From Dictyoglomus sp. NZ13-RE01 (GTDB lineage: Bacteria; Dictyoglomota; Dictyoglomia; Dictyoglomales; Dictyoglomaceae), in assembly GCA_002878375.1 (NCBI GenBank), contig NIRF01000001.1:62001-126000 (forward strand): a stretch of 64,000 nt of DNA, read 5' to 3'. Made by a program: the position numbers and the translations under genes. The notes below the pieces were generated by a model. It was not told the origin of the DNA and ran no database searches. It worked only from the letters and a program-made list of their open reading frames with translations. Within the stretch, counting starts at the first letter, position 1, and each line of letters begins with the position of its first letter. This document shows, in pieces, positions 46,223 to 54,976 of this stretch.

Positions 46223-47300
46223 AAAGTTTCCTTGTTTAGAGATAAACTTGGAGGCAATTTATAATAATGCAAAAGTAATAGTTGAGATAGCAAAAAATTT
46301 TGGAATTAAAATTTCCGCAGTTACAAAAGTAAGTTTGGGAGACCCTAAAATCGCAGAGATTTTATTAAAAGCTGGTGTGTGTTGTCTTGCTGATTCAAGA
46401 GTTGAAAGTATTAAAAAAATGAAGAAAAATAAAATTGAAACAGAGTTTTTACTTATAAGGTCTCCGTCTTTTTCTCAAATTAAAGATACACTTCTTTGGA
46501 GTGATATAAGTTTAAATTCTGAACTCATTGTATTAGAAAGATTAGAAGAATATGCAAGAAAAATTAAAAAAAAGCACAAAGTTATATTAATGGTAGAAAT
46601 GGGAGATTTAAGAGAAGGAATTTGGGATAAAAAAGAGTTATATGAGACAATTAAAAGGGTAAATAACATGAGTTACATAGAGCTTGTCGGGATAGGGACT
46701 AATTTTACATGTTTTGGTGGAATTATTCCCACTGAAAGCAAGATTGAGGAATTTAACGAGTTGGTATCACAAATTGAAAAAGACTTTGCTATAAATCTTC
46801 CAATAATATCAGGAGGCAATTCCAGTAGTATTCCCCTACTTTTTGAAGGAAAGTTAAAAGGAAAGATAAATCATTTAAGAATTGGAGAGGCAATAATGTT
46901 AGGAAGAGATACAGTGTATAGAAAACCCATACCAAATGGAAGAACAGACACCTTTATTATTTATGCTGAGATTATTGAACTAAAGGAGAAGCCATCCTTG
47001 CCTTGGGGATTGATAGGAGAAGATGCTTTTGGTCATAAGCCAACTTTTATTGATAAAGGAATTAGGAAAAGAGCAATTCTTAATATAGGTAGACAGGATA
47101 TAGATCCTAAAGGATTAATTCCATCTATAGATGGGGTAGAAATCTTAGGAGCGACATCTGACCATCTGATATTAGATATTACGGAAAGGGATGATTTAAA
47201 AGTTGGAGATGTTATAGGATTTTATCCCAATTATTCATCTCTTCTTTTGGCGTTTACATCGCCTTTTGTTAAAAAGATCTATAAGGGGTTGATTGTATGA
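46215..47300 (+). CDS. orr: Ornithine racemase-like PLP enzyme (alanine racemase fold)
   Basis: The 361-residue protein has an alanine-racemase N-terminal TIM barrel with the PLP lysine in ISAVTKVSLGDP (about 33-44), then VGIGTNFTCFG and ISGGNSSSI for phosphate binding and LRIGEAIMLGRDTV. This pattern matches the ornithine racemase/YhfX branch. Its position two genes before ornithine carbamoyltransferase supports ornithine as substrate. The overlaps with both neighbours indicate tight coupling. Racemisation of another amino acid cannot be excluded. Confidence 0.8.
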   Translation: MAKKFPCLEINLEAIYNNAKVIVEIAKNFGIKISAVTKVSLGDPKIAEILLKAGVCCLADSRVESIKKMKKNKIETEFLLIRSPSFSQIKDTLLWSDISLNSELIVLERLEEYARKIKKKHKVILMVEMGDLREGIWDKKELYETIKRVNNMSYIELVGIGTNFTCFGGIIPTESKIEEFNELVSQIEKDFAINLPIISGGNSSSIPLLFEGKLKGKINHLRIGEAIMLGRDTVYRKPIPNGRTDTFIIYAEIIELKEKPSLPWGLIGEDAFGHKPTFIDKGIRKRAILNIGRQDIDPKGLIPSIDGVEILGATSDHLILDITERDDLKVGDVIGFYPNYSSLLLAFTSPFVKKIYKGLIV

Positions 47301-48625
47301 GGAAAAAAGTAATTATTATGGGAGCAGGAGGTAGAGATTTCCATAATTTTAATGTATTTTATAAAGATAATCCTGAATATGAAGTAGTAGCTTTTACTGC
47401 AGGACAAATTCCAGGAATTGAAAATCGTGTATATCCACCTGATCTTGCAGGAGAATTATATCCAAATGGAATTCCTATTGTTTCAGAAGATAAATTGCAA
47501 GAATTAATATTAACTTACAAAGTAGACGAAGTAGTCTTTTCTTATAGTGATGTTTCTTACAATTATGTTATGCAAAAAGCGAGTATTGCTCTTGCAAATG
47601 GGGCAAGTTTCAAACTAATTGGTACAGAAAGCATGCTAAAAAGCTCAAAACCTGTAATTAGTGTCTGTGCAACAAGAACTGGTTCTGGAAAAAGTCCTAC
47701 TTCAAGATACGTGGTAAAAATTTTGAGAGACCTGAATTTAAAGACCGTAGTTGTTAGACATCCAATGCCTTATGGAAACTTAAATAAACAGAGAATACAA
47801 AGGTTTGAGAAACTTGAGGATTTGGATAGATATGAATGTACTATAGAAGAAAGAGAAGAATATGAACCTCACATTAGGGAAGGAGCTATAGTATATGCAG
47901 GAGTTGATTATAAGGAGATACTTAATGAAATAGAAAAGTATGCGGATATTATTTTATGGGATGGCGGAAACAATGATTTTCCTTTTTATAAACCAGATCT
48001 TGCCATAGTAGTTACAGATCCTTATAGAGTTGGTCATGAATTAACTTATTATCCCAGTGAAATTAACCTATATTTAGCGGATATTTTCGTAATAAGTAAA
48101 GTAGATACAGAGGTCGAAGATAAAATTAGGATGTTAGAAAAAAATCTAAGAAGTAGGAATCCACAAGCTAAGATTGTTTATGCAAGTTTCCCTATATATG
48201 CAGATCCAGAGTTAAATATTGAAGGTAAAAAAGTATTAGTAATAGAAGATGGTCCTACAGTTACCCATGGAGAGATGCCCTATGGTGCAGGATATTTATA
48301 CGCAATAAGTAAAAGGGCAGAAATAATTGATGCAAGACCTTATGCTATAGGTTCCATTTTAGATGTTTACAATAAATACCCACATATAAACAAGGTACTA
48401 CCAGCTTTAGGATATAATAAAGAACAGTTGAGAGAGCTTGAAGAAGTTATTAGTAGAGTTCCTGCAGATTATGTAATAATTGGTACACCTGTTGATTTAA
48501 GATCTATCATAAAAATACCCCAAAGATCTATAAGGGTTTATTATCAATATAAAGAAGAGGGGTCTATTTTTCTTAAAGATTTAATTATAGATTGGCTGAA
48601 AAGTAAAAATTTATATGGGGGTTAA
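47297..48625 (+). CDS. Cyclic 2,3-diphosphoglycerate synthetase-like P-loop protein
   Basis: The 442-residue protein starts with a Rossmann-like VIIMGAGGRDFHNFNVFY (5-22) and then carries a P-loop CATRTGSGKSPTSR (about 128-141), WDGGNNDFPF and VITDPYRVGHE-like motifs. This matches the cPGS-like family. Archaeal cPGS makes the thermoprotectant cyclic 2,3-diphosphoglycerate; bacterial homologues are uncharacterised. Its place between ornithine racemase and argF suggests an amino-acid role rather than cDPG synthesis. Confidence 0.8.
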   Translation: MRKKVIIMGAGGRDFHNFNVFYKDNPEYEVVAFTAGQIPGIENRVYPPDLAGELYPNGIPIVSEDKLQELILTYKVDEVVFSYSDVSYNYVMQKASIALANGASFKLIGTESMLKSSKPVISVCATRTGSGKSPTSRYVVKILRDLNLKTVVVRHPMPYGNLNKQRIQRFEKLEDLDRYECTIEEREEYEPHIREGAIVYAGVDYKEILNEIEKYADIILWDGGNNDFPFYKPDLAIVVTDPYRVGHELTYYPSEINLYLADIFVISKVDTEVEDKIRMLEKNLRSRNPQAKIVYASFPIYADPELNIEGKKVLVIEDGPTVTHGEMPYGAGYLYAISKRAEIIDARPYAIGSILDVYNKYPHINKVLPALGYNKEQLRELEEVISRVPADYVIIGTPVDLRSIIKIPQRSIRVYYQYKEEGSIFLKDLIIDWLKSKNLYGG

Positions 48626-48628
48626 ACT

Positions 48629-49561
48629 ATGAATAGTTTGAAAGGAAGAGATTTTTTATCTGTAACCGATTTTAATAGAGAAGAGATTGAGGAAGTTTTG
48701 TTTCTGGCAAAAAAATTAAAACTTGAGTCAATGACTGGAAACAAATTATCAAATTATCTAAAGGGAAAGACTGTAGCATTGTTTTTTGAAAAACCATCCA
48801 CAAGAACAAGAATATCTTTTGAGGTGGGAGTTTACGAGTTAGGAGGATATCCATTATATTTGAATACACAGGATATGCAATTAAAAAGAGGTGAGACTAT
48901 TAAAGATACTGCAAAGGTTTTGGAAAGATATGTTTCAGGAATTATGGCAAGGGTCTATTCTCATAATACTTTAATAGAGCTTGCAGAGTTTGCGAGTATT
49001 CCAGTAATTAATGGACTTTCTGACTTAGAACATCCATGCCAAATTCTTGGAGATTTCTTTACTATTAGAGAAAAGAAGGGAGATAAAAAAGTTAAGATTG
49101 TTTATTTAGGGGATGGGGGAAATAATGTTGCCCATTCTTTAATTTTAGGGAGTGCAATATTAGGTTACGAGTTAGTTTGTTCATGCCCTGATGATTACTT
49201 ACCAAATCCAGACATATATAATAAAGCTCTTAATATATCAGAGAAAACTGGTGCAAAAATCTCAATAGAAAAAGATCCTAAAATAGCAGTAAAAATGGCG
49301 GATGTACTTTATACTGATGTATGGGTTAGTATGGGACAAGAAGGAGAAAAGGAAAAAAGATTAAGTGTCTTTCCTCCTTATCAATTGAATTCTAATCTTC
49401 TATCCTTAGCAAAAGATGATGTAATTGTTATGCATTGTTTGCCAGCCCATAGAGGTGAGGAAATAACTGATGAGGTTATGGATAGTGCATATTCAGTAGT
49501 GTTTGATCAAGCGGAAAATAGACTTCATGTACAAAAAGCTATCATGGCTTTATTAATTTAA
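48629..49561 (+). CDS. argF: Ornithine carbamoyltransferase
   Basis: The 310-residue enzyme has the carbamoyl-phosphate motif FEKPSTRTR (about 54-62), HPCQ (about 136-139), the ornithine-side VWVSMGQE (about 232-239) and MHCLPAHRGEE (about 271-281). It makes citrulline from ornithine, in arginine synthesis or, reversed, in arginine breakdown. It closes the four-gene operon; no other arg gene is near. The end overlaps a convergent TIM-barrel gene by 20 bases. Confidence 0.96.
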   Translation: MNSLKGRDFLSVTDFNREEIEEVLFLAKKLKLESMTGNKLSNYLKGKTVALFFEKPSTRTRISFEVGVYELGGYPLYLNTQDMQLKRGETIKDTAKVLERYVSGIMARVYSHNTLIELAEFASIPVINGLSDLEHPCQILGDFFTIREKKGDKKVKIVYLGDGGNNVAHSLILGSAILGYELVCSCPDDYLPNPDIYNKALNISEKTGAKISIEKDPKIAVKMADVLYTDVWVSMGQEGEKEKRLSVFPPYQLNSNLLSLAKDDVIVMHCLPAHRGEEITDEVMDSAYSVVFDQAENRLHVQKAIMALLI

Positions 49562-50333
49562 GCAGAAATTCTCTGCTATACTTAAGATCTTCCAATGGAT
49601 TTTTAAAAGAGGTCTCCACAGTGAGGGGACCTCTATAATTTATTTTTCTTAATCTATCAATTATCTCAGAAAAGTTTATAAACCCTTCTCCTAATCTTAA
49701 ATATTTTCTATTTCCTTCATCATCAAAACTTTGACCATCATAATCTCTAATATGAACATTTTTCAAGTACTTTAAAATTTTGTCTGAATATCTTTTAAGT
49801 GAAAATTCTGTAGAGAAGAGGTACTCAACATCTAAGGTAATTCCAACATTTGACCAATATCTGTTTATCAAACTCTCATAAAAATCTGGAGGAGACTGTA
49901 GATAGGGGACATTTTCAATGGTTAAGGTAACATTATATTTATAAGCATAATCTACCATTTTATCAAAAATAAAGAATATACTTCTTAATAAAGAAGATAG
50001 ACTTGTTCTATATGGTGGATGAAGAACAATGATTTTTATATTATATTCACCTGCTCTTTTTATTAACCTTCCAAGATTAGGAAAAATTTCTTTATATGGT
50101 TTATGAAGTATATTTTTAGGTGCATGTAATGAAAAGGCTTTATCTTTATATTTTTTTGATTCCTCAAAAACACTAATAATGTCCTCTTCAGTGAAATTTC
50201 TTGGTATAAAAATCTCAAAACCATCGTAATTTTCACTGGTTATGTGACTCATAGCCTTTTTTGTATCTTCTATCTTTTCAGACACTGGACTATCAGGATT
50301 CAAGAATACAGCGGTAGAACATGATAAAAGCAT
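49542..50333 (-). CDS. Xylose isomerase-like TIM barrel protein
   Basis: The 263-residue protein has the AP-endonuclease-2/sugar isomerase fold with metal-type residues spread over the barrel: SLHAPKNILH (about 90), IVLHPPYR, TIENVPYLQSP, GITLDVEY, VHIRDYDG and LTVETSF. Members are sugar epimerases/isomerases or Endo IV-like nucleases; the short size favours the former. GAAGGAGAAA precedes the ATG. It is divergent from tRNA-Ser(UGA). Confidence 0.8.
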   Translation of the reverse strand: MLLSCSTAVFLNPDSPVSEKIEDTKKAMSHITSENYDGFEIFIPRNFTEEDIISVFEESKKYKDKAFSLHAPKNILHKPYKEIFPNLGRLIKRAGEYNIKIIVLHPPYRTSLSSLLRSIFFIFDKMVDYAYKYNVTLTIENVPYLQSPPDFYESLINRYWSNVGITLDVEYLFSTEFSLKRYSDKILKYLKNVHIRDYDGQSFDDEGNRKYLRLGEGFINFSEIIDRLRKINYRGPLTVETSFKNPLEDLKYSREFLLKLIKP

Positions 50334-50382
50334 TTTATAAATTTCTCCTTCTTACATCTTTTTTTATAATTATATTCTATGT

Positions 50383-50388
50383 TATAAT
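50383..50388 (+). promoter_or_regulatory. -10 box of tRNA-Ser(UGA)
   Basis: A perfect TATAAT at 50383-50388 lies 12 bases before the mature tRNA 5' end. The -35 region is T-rich and not well matched. Confidence 0.5.
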
Positions 50389-50399
50389 AATTGTGCAAA

Positions 50400-50489
50400 G
50401 GGGAGGTGTCCGAACTGGCTAAGGGGCCGGTCTTGAAAACCGGTAAGGCCGTCATGGCCATGTGGGTTCGAGTCCCACCCTCCCCGCCA
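50400..50489 (+). tRNA. tRNA-Ser(UGA)
   Basis: A 90-base class II tRNA with encoded CCA (50487-50489). The acceptor stem GGGGAGG (50400-50406) pairs with CCTCCCC (50479-50485). The anticodon stem CCGGT/ACCGG holds the loop CTTGAAA with anticodon TGA at 50434-50436. The long variable arm (GGCCGTCATGGCC) is typical of serine tRNAs. It reads TCA and other TCN codons. Confidence 0.97.
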
Positions 50490-50525
50490 TAAACCAACAA
50501 TAGCAGGAAAACTGGAGGTTGAGTT

Positions 50526-51017
50526 ATGGTAAAGATTGGTGTTATTTCCGATACACATCTTCCTTCCCGCTATCCATCTCTTCCTCCTAAGGTTATAGAA
50601 AAGTTAAAAGGTGTTGATTATATTCTTCATGCTGGAGACTGGGAGGACTTATTTTTTTTGCCTGATTTAGAGAAGATAGCAACTGTTTATGGAGTTCATG
50701 GAAATATGGACCATCCAGATGTGAAGATAAAATTGCCCCCAAAAAGAGTAATTGAGATTGAAGGAGTGAAAATTGGTCTCATACATGGTGGTGGAGCTCC
50801 TTTTGGTATTAAGGAACGTATAAGAAAAGAATTTATCAATGACAATGTGAGAGTTATAGTTTTTGGGCATACTCATAAACCATTAATAGAATGGGATAAT
50901 GATATCTTATTTTTTAATCCAGGTTCACCTACTGATAAGTTTTTCACTGATAAAAATACAATAGGTTACCTTTATATTGATAAAGATAAAGTTTGGGGAG
51001 AGATTGTTGAATTATGA
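50526..51017 (+). CDS. YfcE/MJ0936-type phosphodiesterase
   Basis: The 163-residue calcineurin-like enzyme has GVISDTHLPSR (4-14), LHAGDWED (about 34-41), VHGNMDHPD, LIHGGG and FGHTHKP, a complete dinuclear metal site. Homologues hydrolyse phosphodiesters in vitro; the cellular substrate is unknown. GGAGGTTGA precedes the ATG. It is the first gene of the folate operon, overlapping fhs by 4 bases. Confidence 0.92.
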   Translation: MVKIGVISDTHLPSRYPSLPPKVIEKLKGVDYILHAGDWEDLFFLPDLEKIATVYGVHGNMDHPDVKIKLPPKRVIEIEGVKIGLIHGGGAPFGIKERIRKEFINDNVRVIVFGHTHKPLIEWDNDILFFNPGSPTDKFFTDKNTIGYLYIDKDKVWGEIVEL

Positions 51018-52651
51018 ATAAGATTACTCATCTTTTAGATAAGTTAGGAATTAAAGAGGATGATTATTTTTTATATGGATGGTATATCGCAAAAGTTCAT
51101 TGGAGACTACTGGAAAAGCTAAATAAAAAAGAGGATGGAAAACTTATATTAGTTTCTGCTATTAACCCTACACCTCTTGGCGAAGGGAAAACTACAACTA
51201 CAATTGGATTAGGAGATGCTTTATCCTCATTAGGAAAAAACGCAATGATTTGTTTAAGAGAGCCATCTTTAGGTCCTGTATTTGGAGTTAAAGGAGGAGC
51301 TGTTGGAGGAGGAAAAGCTAAATTATATCCAGACATTGACATAAATTTACATTTTACAGGAGATATTCATGCAGTAACCACCGCTGTAAATCTACTATCC
51401 GCATTAATTGATAATCATATTTATCATGGAAATAATTTAAAAATAGATCCAAGACAAATTTTTATTAAAAGATGTTTAGATATGAATGATAGACAATTAA
51501 GAAACATAGTTGTTGGACTTGGAGGAAAAAGTAATGGTTTTCCAAGAGAAGATGGTTTTGAAATTACCGCTGCATCTGAAATAATGGCTACCCTTTGCTT
51601 AGCTAAAGATTTAAAGGACTTAAAAAGAAGATTGGGAGAGATCATTATAGGAGTTAATTGTGATGATGAACCTGTTTACTGTAAAGACTTGAAGGTAGAG
51701 TCTGCCCTTACTGTTTTGTTGAAAGATGCCTTATCTCCAAATTTGGTACAAACATTAGAGGAAACTCCTGTTTTTGTACATGGAGGTCCTTTTGCTAATA
51801 TTGCTCACGGAACAAATTCCCTAATAGCAACTAAGATGGCATTAAAGCTTGCTGATTATGTTGTTGTAGAGGCTGGATTTGGGGCAGACTTGGGAGCTGA
51901 AAAATTTTTTGATATAAAAAGTAGAATAGGAAATCTTAAGCCATCCTGCGTAGTTTTAGTGGCTTCTCTTAGAGCTTTGAAATTTCATGGAGGAGCTAAC
52001 AAAAAGGATTTAGAGAAGGAGAATATTTCTGCTTTAATAAAAGGGATTCCTAATCTTCTTCACCATGTGCATATCATAAGGGATGTTTTTCATTTGCCCC
52101 TTGTTGTTGCAATAAACAAGTTTAGTTTTGATAGTGATGGTGAAATAAAAGTCTTAGTTGATACTTTAAAGGAGCATAATATTAGGTTTGCAATATCAGA
52201 GGTATACAATAAAGGAAGCAATGGAGGATTAGAATTGGCTAAGGAAGTATTAGAAGCTATAGAATTTGATGATAATAATTTTGAAGTTCTATATGATTTA
52301 GAGGAACCTTACGAGGAAAAAATTGAAAAGATTGTTAGAAAAGTTTATGGAGGAAATGGAGTTTTGTATACTGATAAAGCAAAGGATGATTTGGAAAGAA
52401 TTTATAAATGGAGTTATAATGGTTTACCGGTTTGCATGGCAAAGACCCAATATTCCTTATCTGACAATCCAAAATTATTAGGAAAACCTGAAAATTTTCA
52501 AATTACTATAAATAGGTTTAAAATCCTTTCAGGAGCAGGATTTATAATAGCGTATGCTGGAGATATTTTAACCATGCCAGGACTTCCTAAAAATCCGTTG
52601 GCAGAAAAGATAGAAATAGATGATTACGGAAATATATCAGGACTTTTATAG
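51014..52651 (+). CDS. fhs: Formate-tetrahydrofolate ligase
   Basis: The 545-residue enzyme makes 10-formyl-THF from formate, THF and ATP. The P-loop region is TPLGEGKTTTTIGLGDAL (about 53-70), followed by LREPSLGPVFGVKGGAVGGG (about 79-98) and VHGGPFANIAHG (about 255-266), all standard. It is slightly shorter than the usual 555-560 residues. It is the entry step of the methyl branch and supplies formyl groups for fmt and purine synthesis. It overlaps the YfcE gene upstream; folD follows 12 bases later. Confidence 0.96.
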   Translation: MNKITHLLDKLGIKEDDYFLYGWYIAKVHWRLLEKLNKKEDGKLILVSAINPTPLGEGKTTTTIGLGDALSSLGKNAMICLREPSLGPVFGVKGGAVGGGKAKLYPDIDINLHFTGDIHAVTTAVNLLSALIDNHIYHGNNLKIDPRQIFIKRCLDMNDRQLRNIVVGLGGKSNGFPREDGFEITAASEIMATLCLAKDLKDLKRRLGEIIIGVNCDDEPVYCKDLKVESALTVLLKDALSPNLVQTLEETPVFVHGGPFANIAHGTNSLIATKMALKLADYVVVEAGFGADLGAEKFFDIKSRIGNLKPSCVVLVASLRALKFHGGANKKDLEKENISALIKGIPNLLHHVHIIRDVFHLPLVVAINKFSFDSDGEIKVLVDTLKEHNIRFAISEVYNKGSNGGLELAKEVLEAIEFDDNNFEVLYDLEEPYEEKIEKIVRKVYGGNGVLYTDKAKDDLERIYKWSYNGLPVCMAKTQYSLSDNPKLLGKPENFQITINRFKILSGAGFIIAYAGDILTMPGLPKNPLAEKIEIDDYGNISGLL

Positions 52652-52663
52652 GGAGGCTTTATC

Positions 52664-53512
52664 ATGGCGGAGATATTGAAGGGAAAACCTGTAGCAGAAT
52701 TTTTAGAATCTGAAATTATGAAAGAAGTAAGCAATCTTAAAGAGAAAAATATTTATCCTAAGCTTGGAATAATCGGCATAAATGTTAATGAAGAGTCGAG
52801 GGCTTATTCAGATAATATTGAGAAGGTCTTTGGAAAATTAGGAATTAAAGTCGAAAAGAAGTTTTATGACGAAAGCATTTCCTTAGAAGAACTCAAAGAA
52901 ATATTTATAAATCTGAAAAATGATGATTCTATTCATGGTATATTACTTTTAAGACCTCTTCCCGAGTATTTTGAAAAGCAAAAAGTTTATAAGTTTTTAC
53001 CGAGTAGAAAAGATATTGAGGGTTTAACTTACGAAAATTGTGGAAGACTATTCTATGGAGAGAAAAGTTTTGTCCCTTGTACTCCTCTGGCAGTTTTGGA
53101 ATTATTAGATTTTTATAATATACCTATTGAAGGGAAGCACGTGGTTATAGTAGGAAGAAGCATTTCTGTTGGTAGACCTTTATCCCTTTTATTTTTGAAT
53201 AGAAATGCTACAGTTACTATCTGCCATTCAAAAACTAAAGATTTAGCACTATTAACAAGACAGGCGGATATTTTAGTTTCTGCAGTTGGCAAAGCTAATT
53301 TTATTGATGAAAATATGGTTAATGAAAATGCTATTGTAATTGATGTAGGAACGAATATAATAGATGGAAAAATTGTTGGAGACGTTAATTTTGAAAATGT
53401 TAAGAAAAAAGTTAAAGCTATAACGCCAGTACCAGGAGGAATAGGTATAATTACTATTAGGACTTTGGCAAAAAATCTTTTGAGGGCTGTAAAAAATGAA
53501 GTGGAAATTTAA
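52664..53512 (+). CDS. folD: FolD-family methylene-THF dehydrogenase, cyclohydrolase residues changed
   Basis: The 282-residue protein has the FolD fold and NAD(P) site: VVIVGRSISVGRPLS (about 163-177), TVTICHSKT and PVPGGIGIITI near the end. In the catalytic domain Tyr48 is kept, but the lysine four residues later is Ile52, the Gln of GILVQLPLP is Leu96 (GILLLRPLP) and the Asp of KDVDG is Glu119 (KDIEG). In well-studied FolD the Lys and Gln are needed for cyclohydrolase activity, so this may be a dehydrogenase only. AGGGAGG precedes the ATG. Confidence 0.88.
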   Translation: MAEILKGKPVAEFLESEIMKEVSNLKEKNIYPKLGIIGINVNEESRAYSDNIEKVFGKLGIKVEKKFYDESISLEELKEIFINLKNDDSIHGILLLRPLPEYFEKQKVYKFLPSRKDIEGLTYENCGRLFYGEKSFVPCTPLAVLELLDFYNIPIEGKHVVIVGRSISVGRPLSLLFLNRNATVTICHSKTKDLALLTRQADILVSAVGKANFIDENMVNENAIVIDVGTNIIDGKIVGDVNFENVKKKVKAITPVPGGIGIITIRTLAKNLLRAVKNEVEI

Positions 53513-54095
53513 AAATTGTAGTGAAATTAAAAAATTTTTAACAAATAATAAGGTATTTGTTTTTAGCTGCAGCGGTTGCAATACGGAAGATATAGAAGAA
53601 AAAAATAGAAAAATTGAGGAATTTTTAAAGGATTGTGGACTTGAAAGAGTAGGTATCATAAATTTAGAGCCAGAAATGTGTAATATTTATTCTTTAAGAG
53701 AAATTCTTTCTAAAGAATTTCCTAATAATATTGAAAATATATTAACCTTTACCTGTGGAGGACTTCCTCAAGTCTTGCCCTCGTATATAAAAGGTAATAT
53801 AATACCTGCCATTGATCCCTTAAAGATGGAGTTAGGTAAAAAATTAGGAAGTTTTGCAAGATTGTGTGTGTATTGTGGTGAATGTTGGATTCACTATACA
53901 GGTAATTTATGCATGGAGAAATTATGTCCTAAGAAGATGAGGAATGGTCCATGTGGTGGAGCAAAAGATGGTTTTTGCGAAGTTTATGATAAAAGATTAT
54001 GTCCTTTTGTAATTCTCTTTAAAAAGGATAATGAAAGGGCATTTCAAGATCTAATACCGCCTAAAGATTTTAGTGTAATTCTTCTTCAAGAATGA
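53496..54095 (+). CDS. metV: MetV-type partner of methylene-THF reductase
   Basis: The 199-residue cysteine-rich protein matches the MTHFR C-terminal (zinc/cluster) family found with MetF in acetogens. An N-terminal domain carries FSCSGCNTED (about 23-32) and EPEMCN. The C-terminal part carries CVYCGECW, CMEKLCPKKMRNGPCGGAKDG and CEVYDKRLCP. In MetVF enzymes it forms a complex that channels electrons to the reductase. It overlaps folD by 17 bases and metF by 4. Confidence 0.88.
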   Translation: MKWKFKNCSEIKKFLTNNKVFVFSCSGCNTEDIEEKNRKIEEFLKDCGLERVGIINLEPEMCNIYSLREILSKEFPNNIENILTFTCGGLPQVLPSYIKGNIIPAIDPLKMELGKKLGSFARLCVYCGECWIHYTGNLCMEKLCPKKMRNGPCGGAKDGFCEVYDKRLCPFVILFKKDNERAFQDLIPPKDFSVILLQE

Positions 54096-54961
54096 ATTTT
54101 AGAGATAAGGTTTTGTCCAATAAATTTGTTATAACTGCTGAAGTAACTCCCCCTCGGGGAGTAAATGTAGATAGCTATATAAAGAGGAGCCTACTTTTAA
54201 AAGGAAAAGTAGATGCCTTAAATGTTACGGATTTTCAAAATGTAGGGGTTAGACTTACATCATTAGTTGGTAGCTATTTACTATTAAAGGAAGGTATAGA
54301 ACCAATTTTTCAAATTACTTCTCGAGATAGAAATAGATTGGCTATACAAGGAGAAGTATTAAGTGCTTATGTTTTAGGTATAAGAAATATTTTAGTTTTA
54401 ACAGGAGACTATCCAACTACAGGAATAATGAAAGATGCAAAGCCTGTTTTTGATGTGGACGCCACAAATATACTAAATATTATTAAAAATTTGTCAAATG
54501 GCGAGGACTCATCAGGGAAAAAGTTAGATGGAATTCCTCAATTTTTTCTTGGTGCAGTATTCAATCCTAATTTAACTCCACTGGAATTAGAAGTTTTAAA
54601 GATGAGAAAAAAACATGAGGCAGGAGCAGAATTTTTTCAAACTCAACTTTTTTTTGATTTATCACTAATTGAAAGGACAAGAAGCTTAATAAAAGATTGG
54701 GAGCCCAAAATATTAGCTGGAGTTACCATTTTTAAATCTCGTGAAATGTTAAATTACATGATAAGTAAAGTTCCAGGAATTAAAATTCCTTCTGATATTG
54801 TAGAGATGTTGGAAAATTCAAAGGATATTCGAAAAAGAAGCATAGAGTTTTGTGCAGAGCTTTGCTTAAAAATGAAAGAGAGTGGATTAGTGAATGGAAT
54901 TCATTTCTTGGCAAGCCGTCCGAGTGATATTCTTGAAGTATTGGAATTATTAGGATGGTAA
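54092..54961 (+). CDS. metF: Methylene-tetrahydrofolate reductase
   Basis: The 289-residue TIM-barrel flavoenzyme reduces methylene-THF to methyl-THF. It shows FVITAEVTPPRG (about 12-23, catalytic Glu), NVTDFQNVGVR (about 44-54), LVLTGDYP (about 102-109, FAD site) and FFQTQLFFDL. With MetV upstream it forms the two-subunit MetVF type. No methyltransferase or CODH/ACS gene is in view, so the product may feed methionine synthesis. Confidence 0.94.
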   Translation: MNFRDKVLSNKFVITAEVTPPRGVNVDSYIKRSLLLKGKVDALNVTDFQNVGVRLTSLVGSYLLLKEGIEPIFQITSRDRNRLAIQGEVLSAYVLGIRNILVLTGDYPTTGIMKDAKPVFDVDATNILNIIKNLSNGEDSSGKKLDGIPQFFLGAVFNPNLTPLELEVLKMRKKHEAGAEFFQTQLFFDLSLIERTRSLIKDWEPKILAGVTIFKSREMLNYMISKVPGIKIPSDIVEMLENSKDIRKRSIEFCAELCLKMKESGLVNGIHFLASRPSDILEVLELLGW

Positions 54962-54976
54962 AAGGAGGAAACAAGT

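Noticed and set aside
50300..50500. 66-codon minus-strand frame
   Set aside because: It lies across tRNA-Ser(UGA); its GGTRTH-type peptide is the usual spurious translation of a tRNA.
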